Source: Ischnura elegans (lineage: Eukaryota; Arthropoda; Insecta; Odonata; Coenagrionidae). Taken from it: a stretch of 64,000 bases of DNA. A program made the position numbers and the translations under genes. The notes under the pieces were generated by a model that was given only the letters and a program-made list of their open reading frames with translations, ran no database searches and was not told the DNA's origin. The stretch spans positions 86,645,851 through 86,709,850 of the forward strand of contig NC_060256.1 of NCBI RefSeq assembly GCF_921293095.1. Direction: 5' to 3'. This document shows positions 22,272 to 34,902 of the stretch, piece by piece. Position 1 is the first letter of the stretch. Every line of letters begins with the position of its first letter.

Positions 22272-22530
22272 CTCAATCGTCCGTCCTTCCTGCGGAGAAG
22301 CGATCGGCGGCTGATGAATATTCAAGACGTCGCGACGCCGGTGGGCGCCGGCGTCTCCGACGCGAAACGGTCCCCGGCCGTCATTTCCTTCCACTCTGAG
22401 TCACACAGGAAACACACGAGACACACACGAAACGGACAACACAAGGCAAACGAGCCAATCAGGCAAAGCAGCCGTTCAGTCCTGGCAGCTTCACTGGGCT
22501 ATCGTACTATCAAACAAGTGTTTTGACCGT
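22272..22530 (-). promoter_or_regulatory. CpG-rich segment upstream of the candidate exon
   Basis: CpG-dense sequence with CGGCGG, GACGTCGCGACGCCGG and GGGCGCC-type motifs continues upstream of the candidate ATG to about 22380, followed by an ACACACGAGACACACACG-like CA-rich stretch. It would fit a 5' untranslated exon or promoter-proximal region. No TATA box was identified. Confidence 0.35.
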
Positions 22531-24440
22531 TTTTTTTGTCCCAACGATTTTTTCACACACCGGTAAGCTACCTATAAACTTAGCCCATGCCTTATAATTA
22601 TTCCCAGTACAGACGTCTCCTAAGGCAACAGTTTTTAGAACAAGATTTTTGTCAGTTTTTTATTTAAAATTTTATCCGATCGATTTTGAACTCCGGGAAA
22701 CTTCCTGTAAACTTGTCCTTGTCTAAAATGTCTCAATGATGACACAAAGTTCTCGCCTTGATTCACCTAATAATTACCAAGCTTTGATTTCATTTGGTAA
22801 GTTTTCTTTCAAATAAACTTCAAAAAAAAGAAGAGATGTGTAAAATTATTTCGTCCAAGTCGTCCCAATACATCTACAGTACAACCACACGGAATAAATC
22901 ATTTCGGTGAATATTTGAGTTCTTCTGAGGTCCGGTTCGAATATTACCGAGGACTTTGCCTTGCGCTAGTAATACTATCGGGGTTCAAATATGCTAACGA
23001 TTTTGCGATTTCCAATAATCAAACTCCAGTATACTCCTCCAAACGACAAGTAGTTCACTGCTTTCGCGAATTGGCGAAAACAACCGGTTCTACAGAGACA
23101 AGATTCGCCAGTCGAAAAGTTAACTACACCACGTGCGTCAGACTTTTTCTGCTGCGAGACTATTACTGGGAGACACTAGTCATGACGTCCCTTTGGATTG
23201 CTATCTGCCAGCATACAGTAAACGGCGAGAAATCTCAACTACACAACACCTTGCGAAGTTCTATGCTATCAATTCGATGCGGCTGAACTTGAATAAAAAA
23301 AGAAAAACAAAGCGATGACTGCGCAGTAATAATTTTTAAGCACTTTTTAGATGCTGCAAATGTTGTAGCGATAAGTCATCAATACATCATTGGAATGATG
23401 CGTTTAGAGCTTTTTTCCGAATCACTATTATCGATTTTTATCGGTCCTATTCCCATGTATCTTATTTATCCCATGGATCGGTAGCCTCACTGGAATTGGT
23501 AGCGCGAAAATACTAACTTCGCAAGACTTTACCTACCGACGAGAGGATAATTATTTTCATTTCAAGAAAACAATGGACTCTAGGGTATCTCTGCGTTTTC
23601 AAATCCGATATATTATGGACAAAATCATCACCAATTTACTTTAAAGTGAAAGGAAAAGAACATTTCCAGGATCCCGCAATGATGTTCAACGATCCGAAAG
23701 TGGAAAAATGCGATTTAAAAAACCCGACCAAGAGCGCACGAAAGATTTCAGCTAGGGAAGAAATGACACGCTGAACCGCGCAGGTCTAGAATTTCGAGAG
23801 GTCAAAACTTTTTCGCGGGCTAAAAGAAAGCGAGTAGGAGGATGAGGAAGAGCCTCACGATGAACTCATTTACAAAATGTGTCACCAAATCGCCCCAAAT
23901 GATATCCCATCAACATTTTCCTTCAAGAATATAGAGCATAATCTGAGTCCTGCTGTTTGAGAACTGAATTTCAAAATGAAACTTAAAAATCTACTCTTTA
24001 AAACGCGTGACTTGCCGAAATAAAGGACAATTAAATATATTTTATAGCATTAAGCAATGTCCCAATTGCTCTGACATTGCTCAAAAATTTGATCGAAATT
24101 CAACTAGGAACTTAGAGGAATCCGACGCTAAATTTAACCAAGGAAAACAATTTAAGATTCTTCAAGTCCAAGCGGAAAATGACTATGGATGAGAAGGCGT
24201 GCATCAAAAAAGGCTTCGCTAAAATTGTCCGAAATTTTCTTGGAGTAAAATACTCCCTTTCAACAGAAAGAAAAATTCATAACGGATGATAAATCGCTCT
24301 ACTAGCACACAAGAACATTCACAAAATTTATTAGGTTTGCTGGCTCCTATATTATTCCAATTCTCTACCTGAAAGTAACGGAGGAGACTTGAAAATTCCT
24401 CAGGAAAAATACAGAGCTGTTCAGTAACCTGTCAAGTTAT
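22531..24440. other. no recognisable gene; possible first intron
   Basis: Unique-looking AT-rich sequence without recognised repeats. The plus-strand frame at 22915-23286 is open for 123 codons but has no known domain. If the CpG island at 25.4-25.9 kb is the promoter of the exon at 22076-22271, this is intronic. Confidence 0.35.
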
Positions 24441-25440
24441 ATATCGTCCCTGAAAACCGCTATCATTTTAGCGTCTGCGATTGCAACCAAGATGCGCCTG
24501 TAGACGATAAAGGGGTCGGAGAGTCAACGCATTCCACTTCGAAAAGATCTCTATGAACTGTTTTGAACAAAAACGGTTTTATTTCATCTTATAAAAATCT
24601 ACAAGTCGAAAAATACATCGACGGACTAGGGCAGCTTGGACGACATTCACAAATTTTCTCAGGACTGTGTATATTTAAATAAAAGCTAATCATCTGTATT
24701 AAAATGCCGCAATAATCTTGACAGTTCGCTACAGAACACGAAAACAGGCCGATATCATCATCTATCGCTCCGAAAAAAAAACACTGAATTCAACCCAATA
24801 CAACCAAGAACACCGGTGAACTTACTCTTTTTTTTAAGTTCTCAAAGAAATTTCAAAACAAAAATAGCCTTTTCGTTCCACCCCCAAAAATCTCTCCGTA
24901 AAAATAACATAAATACCTTGGTGATTTTCTGCAAAGCACAATTAAAGTCTGAAAATGTCAACTATCGCTCCGGAAAACAGCAAAAAATAAAACACTTCCA
25001 AACTGACGTGGCGATCTCCAGAAAACAATCGGCGCCGGTGTGCGAAGCGTGGGAATCAACACGGACTTTCAGCTCTCCAAGTTTTTATAGAAAATACGAA
25101 AGCCTTAGCCTCCAACCCTCTAAACTCTCTTCGTAAATGTAAAACGATTACATTAACAGAGATTGTATCATTAAATACCACTATTATTTATACGAAATCG
25201 CAGGCAAGGCTGCTAGTAATGCAAATTAAGTAGCCTTTTCTTGCCCCCAAAAATTTCGTCGTCGAATCAAAAAAAAGAGGACCTCGGTACTCTTCCCCAC
25301 AAAACACGAGTGCTGTCTAGCGGTGTTACCTATCGCTCCGAAAAATAGCGAAATAAACCGCCGTCAAACTTGCGACTGCTCGGAACGAAACTGCTACGAA
25401 GGTAGGGTTGCGAAGTCAACAATGCCCTCCTGGCTTATAG
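24440..25440. repeat. diverged local repeat set (TATCGCTCCGAAAA units)
   Basis: A module that starts TATCGCTCCGAAAA, or TATCGTCCCTGAAAA in the first copy, occurs near 24450, 24765, 24960 and 25328. In three copies a GTCAAC or ATCAAC box follows about 80 bases later (near 24535, 25050, 25412). Between modules an AACCCTCTAAACTCTCTTCG-like stretch also recurs. The modules are strongly diverged and irregularly spaced (roughly 200-370 bases) and sit immediately before the CpG island. Confidence 0.5.
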
Positions 25441-25870
25441 AGTCTCCCCCACGCCGGCCGTCTCTTGCCGGCAGCTTCGCTCGTCGGGCGCCCGAATACG
25501 ACTTCGCCTCGCGGCGCCGTATCAAAAGGGCCCGAAGAAGACTCACACTATGGCTCCTCTGCCCCTAACAAACTCGCGCCACGGCGGACGAGCGAACACT
25601 GGCGTCGGGAGGCGATTACATTTGGAGCAGAGGCGGCGGTCATGGACTTAAAACTCTCTCTCTCTCCCCCCTCTCGTATGCCGACCGCGGAGCCATCTGT
25701 GCGCCGTGCGCGAAGTAAAACGCACGCGCGCCGTCCCGAGGGAGGGTGGGTGGTCCGCAGCAGGTTGACGTGCTTCTGGATATCAGATCGGGGGAGCGAC
25801 GAAATGCATGAATGAATGGGGCAGGGAGGGGAGAGAAGGCTTGCTCGACTCGCACCAACGCCATCGCGCC
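25430..25870. promoter_or_regulatory. CpG island, candidate promoter
   Basis: A sharp rise in G+C and CpG, with GCCGGCCGTC, GGCGCCCG, CGCGGCGCCG, GACCGCGGAG and GCACGCGCGCCG, plus a (CT)n tract at 25652-25666. It is the densest CpG patch in the window and carries no mobile-element signature. Short frames open on both strands. A promoter and untranslated first exon is the simplest reading. The direction is unproven, but minus would link it to the exon at 22076-22271. Confidence 0.45.
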
Positions 25871-26099
25871 ACCTCCAGTGAATATTCTCCAGGGAAGGGA
25901 AAAATTGTGTTTAAATAAAATACCTTGGAATATGCGTAAGATATAATACCTTAGATCAGCGGTTCCCAATCAGTGGTACTATGCGTACCTCTTGGGGTAA
26001 CGAACGAGCCAGTAGAGAGTACAGCGAAAACAATCGGTATTGGCGAGTGCCAGGAACTACGTTTTAGCCAGGAAATATCCCTACATATTATATTAAATT

Positions 26100-26610
26100 A
26101 TATGGAGTATTAAAGAGGTATCTCCTCTCCGTCCACTTCTCCTTTTCCATTCATCTCCATATCCAATCTCGAACGCCTCCAGTCTTCTCTCGTCCTCCTT
26201 CCTAAGCGCCCACGTTTCCGCACCTGAAGGCACTGCACTCCAGATCAGACTCTTCGCTGACCTTTTCTTTGAGCTCATTAAGATTCTCCCATAAGATCCT
26301 TCCTTGTTCATGAACGCATCCTTTGCTGACGCAATTCTCTTCCAGATATCCTTAAATCTATATCCATTTTCCTTTCATGTCCTACTCAAATAGTTTAATA
26401 GCTCTCCCTGCTCAAGTTTTTGCTCACCTACTATCTTGAGTCTCACATTCCTCGCTCGCGATGCTTTACAAAACCGCATTACCTAGGTCTTCTTGTGATT
26501 AATCTCCATGTCATATTCTCCATAACGCTTGTCTAACGCATCCGCTGGAGCCTGTAGCCGTCTCGCTGACTGGATAATCAACGCCCTATCATGCGCAAAC
26601 CTTACCTGGC
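26100..26610 (-). pseudogene. LINE ORF2 remnant, palm end to C-terminal domain
   Basis: Minus-strand reading gives DRALIIQSARRLQAPADALD, then YGEYDMEINHKKT, the segment after the catalytic FADD. Next come RIASAKDAFMNKEG and SLIWSAVPSGAETWALRKED, then RRLEAFEIGYGDEWKRR. Stops and frameshifts separate the blocks. Same family as 11338-11688, with more of the palm end retained. Confidence 0.75.
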
Positions 26611-27690
26611 ATACATATCATTTAGATGATGGGAAATATATGTCAAAAATTCCTTATATTATGCGCTACAGTAATTTCGTACGCGCCCTCTTTCAAAATT
26701 TTCGGAATTAAATTAGCCAAGGATGCTGTATCTCTTGGGTAGTCAGAATGTAAATGGGATAATGTTATATTTTACGATAGCTGCCGAGAGACCGCCTTAA
26801 AGTTTCCTTTTGATCTAATAATGATTCTTACTAAGCTTCCAATGGACATATGAACGTTGACCCGAATCTTCATCAGGATAAAGCTAGAACAAAATCTATT
26901 TTTAGCAAAAATTTTCTCAGTTCTCCATTAAATGGAAGCCATTTGTCGCAAGTACTTAACTAATTTTAACTTACAATAATCACATAACTAACACGTTTTA
27001 ATGCCTGTACGTTTTGTTTACTGCACCCTGATACATATTTGAAAACTGTCCCTATCTGTATTGAAGCTGAGCTTAATAATTGACACTGTTCCTGAAGTTT
27101 AATGAGCTAAAGCAAGATATAAACTAAAAGAAACCGTTTCGATAACTGTGGAAAAATTTAAAAGCGTTAAAATAATTTGGTCTCCGGATAAATCATAGCA
27201 GTTACTCTTACCAAATTACAGGTTCTTCAATTTTTTTAAACTTCTTTTAATTAACAAATGAGACTCAACCTCATAGACCGCCAATTATCCAAAAATTTCT
27301 ATAAGATAAGGAGTGAGTGAATAAAAGCATCGACTACTAAAATGTAACGATAACTCATTTGCACGATAACGCACTGAAGCATTGGAGTGTATCCCAAGTA
27401 AAAAAAATATTTTCTTAAAAAGGTATCGCTTACCAGTTAAAATTACCAAAGACGTAAGATGATAATGTTGTGGCAAGGTGCACTTCAAGCATGCTCCGCA
27501 ATCGCGGATAAGTTCAACTGTTTTTTCTCCGTGACTAAGCTGTGCTATTGCAGATGCGTTTTTCCTGCACGTCTCTCGGATGTACTATTGTTTTCGATAA
27601 TTTGGACTCTCAGCATCTCCAGTGCATTTCTACCGCTTGGCCGTGCACCCCTAACTCTTTGCCCTGCCAGTCCGCCAAAACCATTTTCAA
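26611..27690. other. no recognisable gene
   Basis: AT-rich. The frames at 27459-27814 have no domain signature and partly run into the adjacent MITE. Confidence 0.5.
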
Positions 27691-28353
27691 TAGGGTGGTT
27701 TCCTATTATTTTTTTATTGCCGAAATCGAAAGATTATTACTCCTGGAGAACGCATTTCACGCTCTAAGATTTTCGAATGACGATATCTATTTATCGCGAT
27801 TAAACGAAAAGTGAAAATTTTCAAGCGCGCGAAAACGCCACGGCTACATAGGAATGATGGGAAAAGTCCGTGTGATGTATTTCTGGTTCCCCCTGCCGCC
27901 TTGTGAGGTGACCTTGGGACGAGGTTTGAGCGCTGATACAACGCAGGATGCTAGCAGGTAGCTGAGTACCATGCTAGCAGGTAGCGCTTGGCTTAAATAT
28001 GGATTATTATTCCCCTATCAAACGAAGAAAACTTTCCGAACTTAGATATTTTTAATGTGTGATTACTAAGAGATGTTTCCCTGAGCTCTGTGCCTCATAC
28101 ATGCATTGGTAATCTCAGACGATGTAAAACTCCTATCTACTCGTACAGAAACTAGGTCCCTGTGTCGTCACGTGGAGTGGCATCGCATGGGCGCCAATCT
28201 GGCCTTCTTCAAATGAGGCTAAAATTGACCATTGCCATTCGTCTAAACCGGTATTTCTAAAACCAAATAATTTTCATATTATGAATACACTAATGGTGGG
28301 TAAGGAATCGCAATCAATGCCTTTCGTTTTCTTTGATGAAGGAAACTACCCTA
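27691..28353 (+). mobile_element. 0.66-kb TA-flanked MITE, copy B
   Basis: Complete copy: TA-GGGTGGTTTCCTATT at the left and GGAAACTACCC-TA at the right. The body aligns with copies A, C and E throughout. Its CRE-like box is mutated (TGTCGTCACGTGG). Confidence 0.8.
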
Positions 28354-28473
28354 TTCCAGCATGGGGGCTATTGGAAATGGTTGTAGTACTATCATTTTCA
28401 ATAGTACGTAAACACCCACGTGTCCCACTTTACTGATGGAGCCGGGTCGGTGGACTTTGAAGGTGGGCACACG

Positions 28474-28748
28474 CAGGGGCGCAGCTAAGAATTAAGGCTA
28501 GGGGGGATTTTAGGCGCAACTAATACTTTGGGGTGTTGGGGTATTGCATACGCGCCAGGGTAAGTGGGAGTTGCGGGAGCCCTCCATCAGAAAAAAATTA
28601 AGATTAATGGTTCAAAATGGCGAGTGTTACGGCTTTCTGAGGGATATTATATTAATAATTACACTATCCTATAAGTAATACTAATCCATTAAGTAAAATG
28701 GATTAAACTTAAAAATGTCTTTGAGCTCCGGGGGGGGGGGGGGGGGGT
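28474..28748. mobile_element. hAT-type MITE lacking its right terminus
   Basis: Starts CAGGGGCGCAGCTAAGAATT, the terminus of the element at 45615-45923, and follows it to the G-run at 28729-28747. The C-run and CGCTGCG..ACTG end are missing, so this is a truncated copy. Confidence 0.75.
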
Positions 28749-30600
28749 CTGTTCAGGAATATACAAATGCAAACATATGCGTCTCTAGCATGGCTTATAA
28801 TGTAAAATTATTGCCCACGATAGTGGATAGCGGAGATTCCGAATAGATATAGCGGATTTTAGGAACGATAGGAACAAAAGTAATCGTATTATGCGCTAAG
28901 TATATAAACGTAAAGTAAAACTGTGTTCGCAATTCTGCATGAAAATGCGCCCCAGGAAAATATACTTAATAGCAATTGTCTCTTCTGTTCATGTGGTCAT
29001 CGATGTATAAAAGTCATTGCGGATTAAAGTTTGAAGACCTCAATATTGCAGGGAAGCAACTTTAAGCATATAGTGGCTTACATTCAATTCAATGATTTTA
29101 TTATTCGCTTAGTAATATTACCGGCTATTTCTTCCTCGAATCTATGTAGTATATTGGTGATAAAGAGTAACATGGAAATATTGTATTAATATTCTATATG
29201 AACATCAGATGCATATGTATTATTTGTTGTTCTCATATTGCCTCCACTATGTTCAATCGCAGAAACAATTCGATATGGAACGAGTAAATCATCACTTATC
29301 TAATGAATTATTCAAGCATAAAAATAAGAACCTCATCAGTCCGAATACAAAACTTTCAACGGTCGCAAAAAATCGAAATTCTAATGGCACAGATGAAAAG
29401 CCTAATGAAATAATTTTTCAGCCTCAATAATCATTCTGTTATTCTTTCATGTGAACCTTGGCAGAATGAAGACTCATGGATGAAGTACAATTTAAAAAAC
29501 CCAATAGTGTTCATTTTTTCTGTCTATTTTCAGATTCGTTTCTGAGATAGCATTCACAAGCTTGAGCCATTGCAGAGTGGAATAATGCCGCCGCTGTAAT
29601 TCGAAATGGATTGCAAAGTGATTTATTACGAGCGACAAGAGAGCCTTTATTATCAACTCAAGGTATAATTTTCCTGCGGAAGCTAATACTTCAAGAAAAA
29701 AAGGCATATATGCATACGATCTCCGTAAAGCCTGTCTAGATATTTGTTCTTCACCGTCGATTCGTTCTCCAGGTAAGTAATGTCATTTCTGAATTAATAT
29801 CAGTGAAGTAATATCATCCTCTGAATTGACCAGTGTTTCATGATAAAAAGAAAAGGCTTTCATTAAGTTATTTGCCTGCATTATTCGTCAATCGTACTCA
29901 AAACGCTATATTGAATGAGTTTAAACAAATTTTTATAAATAGTTACATATATTGGTCACACTTTTCCGAAAATATAGTCGCTGGAAGAGACGATTAATTT
30001 TGCAGTCTCGGCACCTTTAAGAGCTCGCCCTATTGGATGCTCTGACGTGCTGTATATGCGTAAAATATAGGAGAAACTTTTAACGATCGAAGAAACTCCA
30101 ACTTTCGACATTATAATGTGTGCAAACGGCAATAAAAAGTAGCCTGGATATTTTTTAGATAATTTCAGCGCTTGCCAGTTTCATATCGTAATTACCCCCA
30201 CCGCAGTGATTTTCCGTTATTTTTTTGTTTATTTCATGATTTTCAATTAATTTCTTTTTATATGAGAAAGTCACTAAATTTTTCACTGGTAACACGAACA
30301 GCAAGGTTTGCTCATCAGTATTGCATAAATCAGTTATATTAATCATCGTAACATTGAGTGGAAGGCAGAGCCTTTGTATGGCCATATAAACCTCTAAGCA
30401 TGAGTCAAACGGACGGAGAGCTTTGCTTGGTTGGATGTTATAACGTAAACCAAGACGTATTATAGGAATATGCCTGGTGTTTTTCTCAGATTTTCATCTA
30501 TTCCGAAACCTTTCGAAATATCTACAATAATTTCTGTGGAATGCATGGTGAAGAAAAGGATGAGGGGTTCATCTTAGGAAAAAAAATAATAGTAGTCAAA
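28749..30600. other. no recognisable gene
   Basis: AT-rich with short frames only. No repeat relation elsewhere in the window was noticed. Confidence 0.5.
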
Positions 30601-30679
30601 AGAGCCGAGATCTTAAGTTGGCTTGCATGGCATGTGTCCCTGGTAGCCAAGATCTCTACATAATCTATGTATGCTTGTA

Positions 30680-31230
30680 CGTTCATGTTTCAACTGTGCA
30701 TTGGGAAGGGGGAAAAGCTTATCTACATCCCCCCACTAAATACGTTTCTCACGTCAACCAGCTTTTTTCTCGTGATGATTCAGTTTTTCCATTCTCTCCC
30801 CCCTCATTTTTTACTCCACCCATGTCAACTTGGTTTGCTCATAACTTGCACTCCAAGTCACTTTCTTGGAGTTTTAGCCGATAAGAATGACGACGCAGAA
30901 GTGTTTAATCTGCTAGAGTGTAAAGTAATGTATCAGCATTTGGGAAGATAATTGTATATTCTATTGAATCGTAATTAAAGTAGGTCGAACTAGATACAGG
31001 TTCGACAGGTGTAATAATCCTTCGTAATGTCACACAAGTATAAAAGGTAATTATGGTATTAATACCAATTGAAATTATCTGACAATTGTATGTTTTCAAT
31101 TTAATATGACAGATTAAAAAACTAAAATCAGGATTAGCAGAAAATATGAATTTTCAAAATGACGCACCCTGATGTTATTAATCTCGTAAAATAATTAATA
31201 TTACCTTGTATCTCACTCATATTCTCCTGC
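30680..31230 (+). repeat. local duplication, first set of blocks
   Basis: Three blocks recur downstream in diverged form. A (about 30695-30850, GGGAAGGGGGAAAAGCTTAT) matches 32200-32320. B (about 30905-30990, CTAGAGTGTAAAGTAATGTA) matches 32385-32465. C (31095-31230, ACTAAAATCAGGATTAGCAG) matches 31900-32037. Block C ends exactly where MITE copy C begins. Confidence 0.55.
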
Positions 31231-31231
31231 A

Positions 31232-31893
31232 TAGGGTGGTTTCCTATTATTTTTTTATTGCCTAAATCGAAAGATCAGTACTCCTTGAGTACGTATTTCA
31301 TGCTCTTATATTTATGAATGACGATATCTATTTTTCGCGATTAAATGAAAAGTGAAAATTTTCAAGCGCGCGGAAACGCGACGGCTAAGTATGAATGTTG
31401 GAAAAAGACCGTGTGACGTCATTCTGGTTCCCGCTTCCGCCCTGTGAGGTGACTTTGAGGCGAGGCTTGAGCGCTGATACGACGCAGGCTGCTAGCGGGT
31501 AACAGAGTACCCTGCTAGCAGGTAGCGCTTGGCTTACATAAGGATTATTAATACCTTATTAAACGAAGAAAACTTTCCGATCTTAGCCAGTTATAATAGG
31601 TGATTATTAAGACATGTTTCCCTTATCTCTGTGCCTCATGCATACATTGGTAATCTCAGACGATGTAAAACTCCTATCTACTCGTATAGAAACTAGGTCG
31701 CTGTGACGTCACGTGGAGTGGAATCGAATGGGCGCCAATCTGGCCTTTTGCAAATGAGATTAAAATTGACCATTGCCATTCGTCTAAACTGGGATTTCTA
31801 AAATCAAATAATTTGTATATAATGAATACAGTAATGGTGGGTAAGGAATCGCAATCAAGGCGTTTCGTTTTCTTTGATGAAGGAAATACCCTA
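31232..31893 (+). mobile_element. 0.66-kb TA-flanked MITE, copy C
   Basis: Left end TA-GGGTGGTTTCCTATT and right end GAAATACCC-TA, with one base lost in the right terminal repeat. It retains TGACGTCACGTGG near 31705. It separates two direct repeats of host sequence (31095-31230 and 31900-32037). Confidence 0.8.
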
Positions 31894-31894
31894 T

Positions 31895-32480
31895 TGAATT
31901 TTATCAATTCGATATCACAGAATAAAAAAACTAAAATCATGATTAGCAGAAAATATGCATTTTCAAAATGACGCAACCTGATGCTATTAATCTCGTAAAA
32001 CAATTAATATTCTCTTATAAATCACTCACATTCTCATATTATGCCATTGAGGAGAACAATAGCAATGACATCATAAGCCTTATAAAATCATCCGCCTATC
32101 GCTATTGTCAGTGAAATTGAACAAAGATCCGGTCAAATGGGGGCTTGAGACGGCCGATATCACTCACGTGGGCTAGCACGTCATAGTTACGAGAACGCTG
32201 TGGGAAGAGGGGAGATGCTAATCTACTTCCCCCAACTAAACCAACAAAAAATAAACTATTCTCTGGCATCCAATTTTCACTCAACGCATGTCTACTCGGT
32301 AGGCACATAACCTTTTAGACTTTAATAATTAACTTTATTTGTTTCAACTAACCGTATATCCGTTAAGAAGTACGCACAAATGCTGCTACTATTAGAGCGT
32401 AAAATATATGATTTCGAAGATTATTACTTATCCCTTAGTACCGTAATTCAACTAAGTAGAACCTATAACGATTATCGTTT
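31895..32480 (+). repeat. local duplication, second set of blocks
   Basis: Contains C' (31900-32037), A' (about 32200-32320) and B' (about 32385-32465), matching the blocks before the MITE. The similarity is partial, so the duplication is old. The order C'-A'-B' versus A-B-C suggests a tandem arrangement rather than a simple repeat of one block. Confidence 0.5.
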
Positions 32481-34297
32481 TTTTTTCTCAGAGAATTCTG
32501 AGGGCAAATATTGCATTTTTTACTTATTGAACTAATTTTAGAATTTCATTTTTTTCAATTCTATATTACGATAGCACAAAATCAAATAATTGAGCCAAAT
32601 ATCAAGGAATATTTTACATTATCAAAATCAAACCATCTATTGCAAAAGAATTCACATTCTCGTTAGAAAAAGTGGGTGAAGCATCTAGTTTGGTTTCAAG
32701 AATTGTCTCTCAAAATGGTGAAGCCTCACATTGAGTGCAAGAGAAAAAGGCTCCCTACCTTTCATATAATGACATGTCCATCGGCGGTAGAGCTCAGCTG
32801 TCCATCGGCGATTCCCCAAATTACGCATCCACTTATACTTCACACTAAACACACCATTGGCCATGACTTTTTCCATGAAAACTTAGCACTTTCACTTCAC
32901 TGTATTTCTAGATGATTACTTGCTCCTACCATGGGGTAATATAGTTGAAATATTCACATCATTTCCTTGATAAACGCATCTGTTGACAGAGTGGCCGACG
33001 CTGTGTATCTGACGGCTTGAAACGGAGCGATGGAAGCTTGTTTTTAATCCTATACTTTCATCCAAACGGTTGATTAATTGAATTATCCACTCCTTTCTCG
33101 TAAAAATCTGAAAAAAAAGAAATGGTCCTAAAGTTAATACCGTGAAAACGAATTGCACCCATAACACTATACATCCGTTTATATGAAAATAAGGAATGGT
33201 CGTTGCGGAAACGCATGCCATATATACAAATTTAACCCGTTCATTAAAACCTGGTTTAAGATAGACCAGCTCTTGAAAGTGCATGTATATTTCTGAACAG
33301 TTTTTATGAAAAGAAACTTGTGCGAATTGGTGAACTAAATTGGAAGAGATTCAATATTCTGATCATACATTCATAAAATAAAAAGATAATTTTTTGTTGT
33401 TAAAAGTTGTTAAAAGATAAATTTTCGCGGACATTTTCGGCTCATACATTTTTATATTAATGTGTACTTACGTAGTAATGTATCGCATAGCCAGTCCTTG
33501 CTGCAGGATCTAGAGGGTCAAACCCCAATAACACGTGTTGCAAAAATCACATTAATGTTGACAACATTTTGTTGCCAAAGTGTATATTGTAATTTCGTTC
33601 TCAACATGCAAAACGCGATTATATAATATGCATAAACAGCATGGAATAATAAGTATGAGTAAAAGACATACTCCACTCTTCAGCAACAGACCATCCATCT
33701 CTCACCACTAATCGATAAGCAATTAGACTCGGACTTAACCATAGCAGAATAAAGAATATAGGGAGAAACGAAAGCAGTGCACTGCTTCTTACTTTAGCTA
33801 TTGGAGGATGAGTAATTGCTAAGGAATTTAGGGGGTGTTTCCGGGCACGAATAGCCTAAGATAGTGTCAACAAGTGTTGAACTAAATCTGAGTCAAGGTA
33901 CATCACGAAGTCTGACGGGAGAGTTTCGGTTCGTACGTCGTTGGGTGAGATAGGCAGTTGGTGGCTAAGGGGAGGTATCGAAAGAGCGTTGGCGAGGGTA
34001 GGAAAAGTGACTCAGGTGCCACCCCCCATACAATAATGCCATTAATTCAGTTTTAAGCGTGAGTTATCGCTGCATAAATTGGCTGCTTTGCGTTCCATTA
34101 CAAGTCCTCTGGCTATTTTCAATTTTCGAGGTGAATCTTCAGAACAAGACGACAACAATTCATGCATAAAATTACACGATTTGGGTACACCGCGATCTCC
34201 AGCAGGCAAAACATACGAAGCCATGAGTTATCCAGAGCATTTGGCAACAGGGCAAACTCGCACCCAATCGTAGGGCTTGCCTAAAATTTTCTGTAGT
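32481..34297. other. no recognisable gene
   Basis: AT-rich, with a less AT-rich patch at 33880-34270. The frame at 34079-34273 and its antisense counterpart have no known domain. Confidence 0.4.
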
Positions 34298-34301
34298 TTA
34301 A

Positions 34302-34896
34302 CCCTAATACGGGCAACATATTTTTCTGACGTAATCAGGCAAGGTGAGTCCAATGGGCTCTTTTAAAATATGCTTCTAATTTAAACTATTAAACAGTGAA
34401 AAATATTACTTTTCACATGAATTTGCATATATTGTGCACCTTAGAATCATTTAACATAAAATTGATTATTATTTGTTCAACAAAAGTTTAACTTTGCTTA
34501 TTAATTTCATACATAGTAAAACAGCGAGTACAGTGGACTCTAGTGACTAATTGTTTCTGTTTACACTGCATAAAAAACCAAATATTTATCGTTACATGTA
34601 CATAGGGATAATTTTACATCATTTTGACAATTACAACCAAATATTTGTAAAATGCACATTACTTTTTACATTTCGTGCAAACAGACTCACCTTGCCCAGA
34701 TTTGTTGAAATTCAGGGGAAAAAATTATTTTTAAGTTACTTTGATTCCGAAAGAAGTCTGAATTACTCTAATTTATAGGAAATATACCACTACAAGAAGT
34801 AAAAAATTTACAACATGCTGACATTTCAATAACATAATAAAATTCTCAAAAATGTGATGCGATGAGTCCAAGAGACTCACCTTGCCCGTATTAGGG
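34302..34896. mobile_element. piggyBac-like MITE, CCCTAATACGGGCAA termini
   Basis: TTAA at 34298-34301 and at 34897-34900 flank termini CCCTAATACGGGCAA and TTGCCCGTATTAGGG, exact inverted repeats of 15 bases starting CCC. A TTAA target and CCC-type ends define piggyBac-like elements. The subterminal motif GGCAAGGTGAGTC, or its complement, recurs at about 34332, 34684 and 34873. There is no transposase frame. A hAT MITE starts two bases beyond the right TTAA. Confidence 0.85.
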
Positions 34897-34902
34897 TTAA
34901 AC

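Noticed and set aside
22065-22526. Plus-strand 153-codon gene opposite the candidate exon
   Set aside because: No domain, compositionally explained by the CpG island, and the minus strand has the better combination of start, hydrophobic segment and splice donor.
22915-23286. 123-codon plus-strand gene
   Set aside because: No motif, no splice or poly(A) context, and ordinary composition. It is treated as a chance frame.
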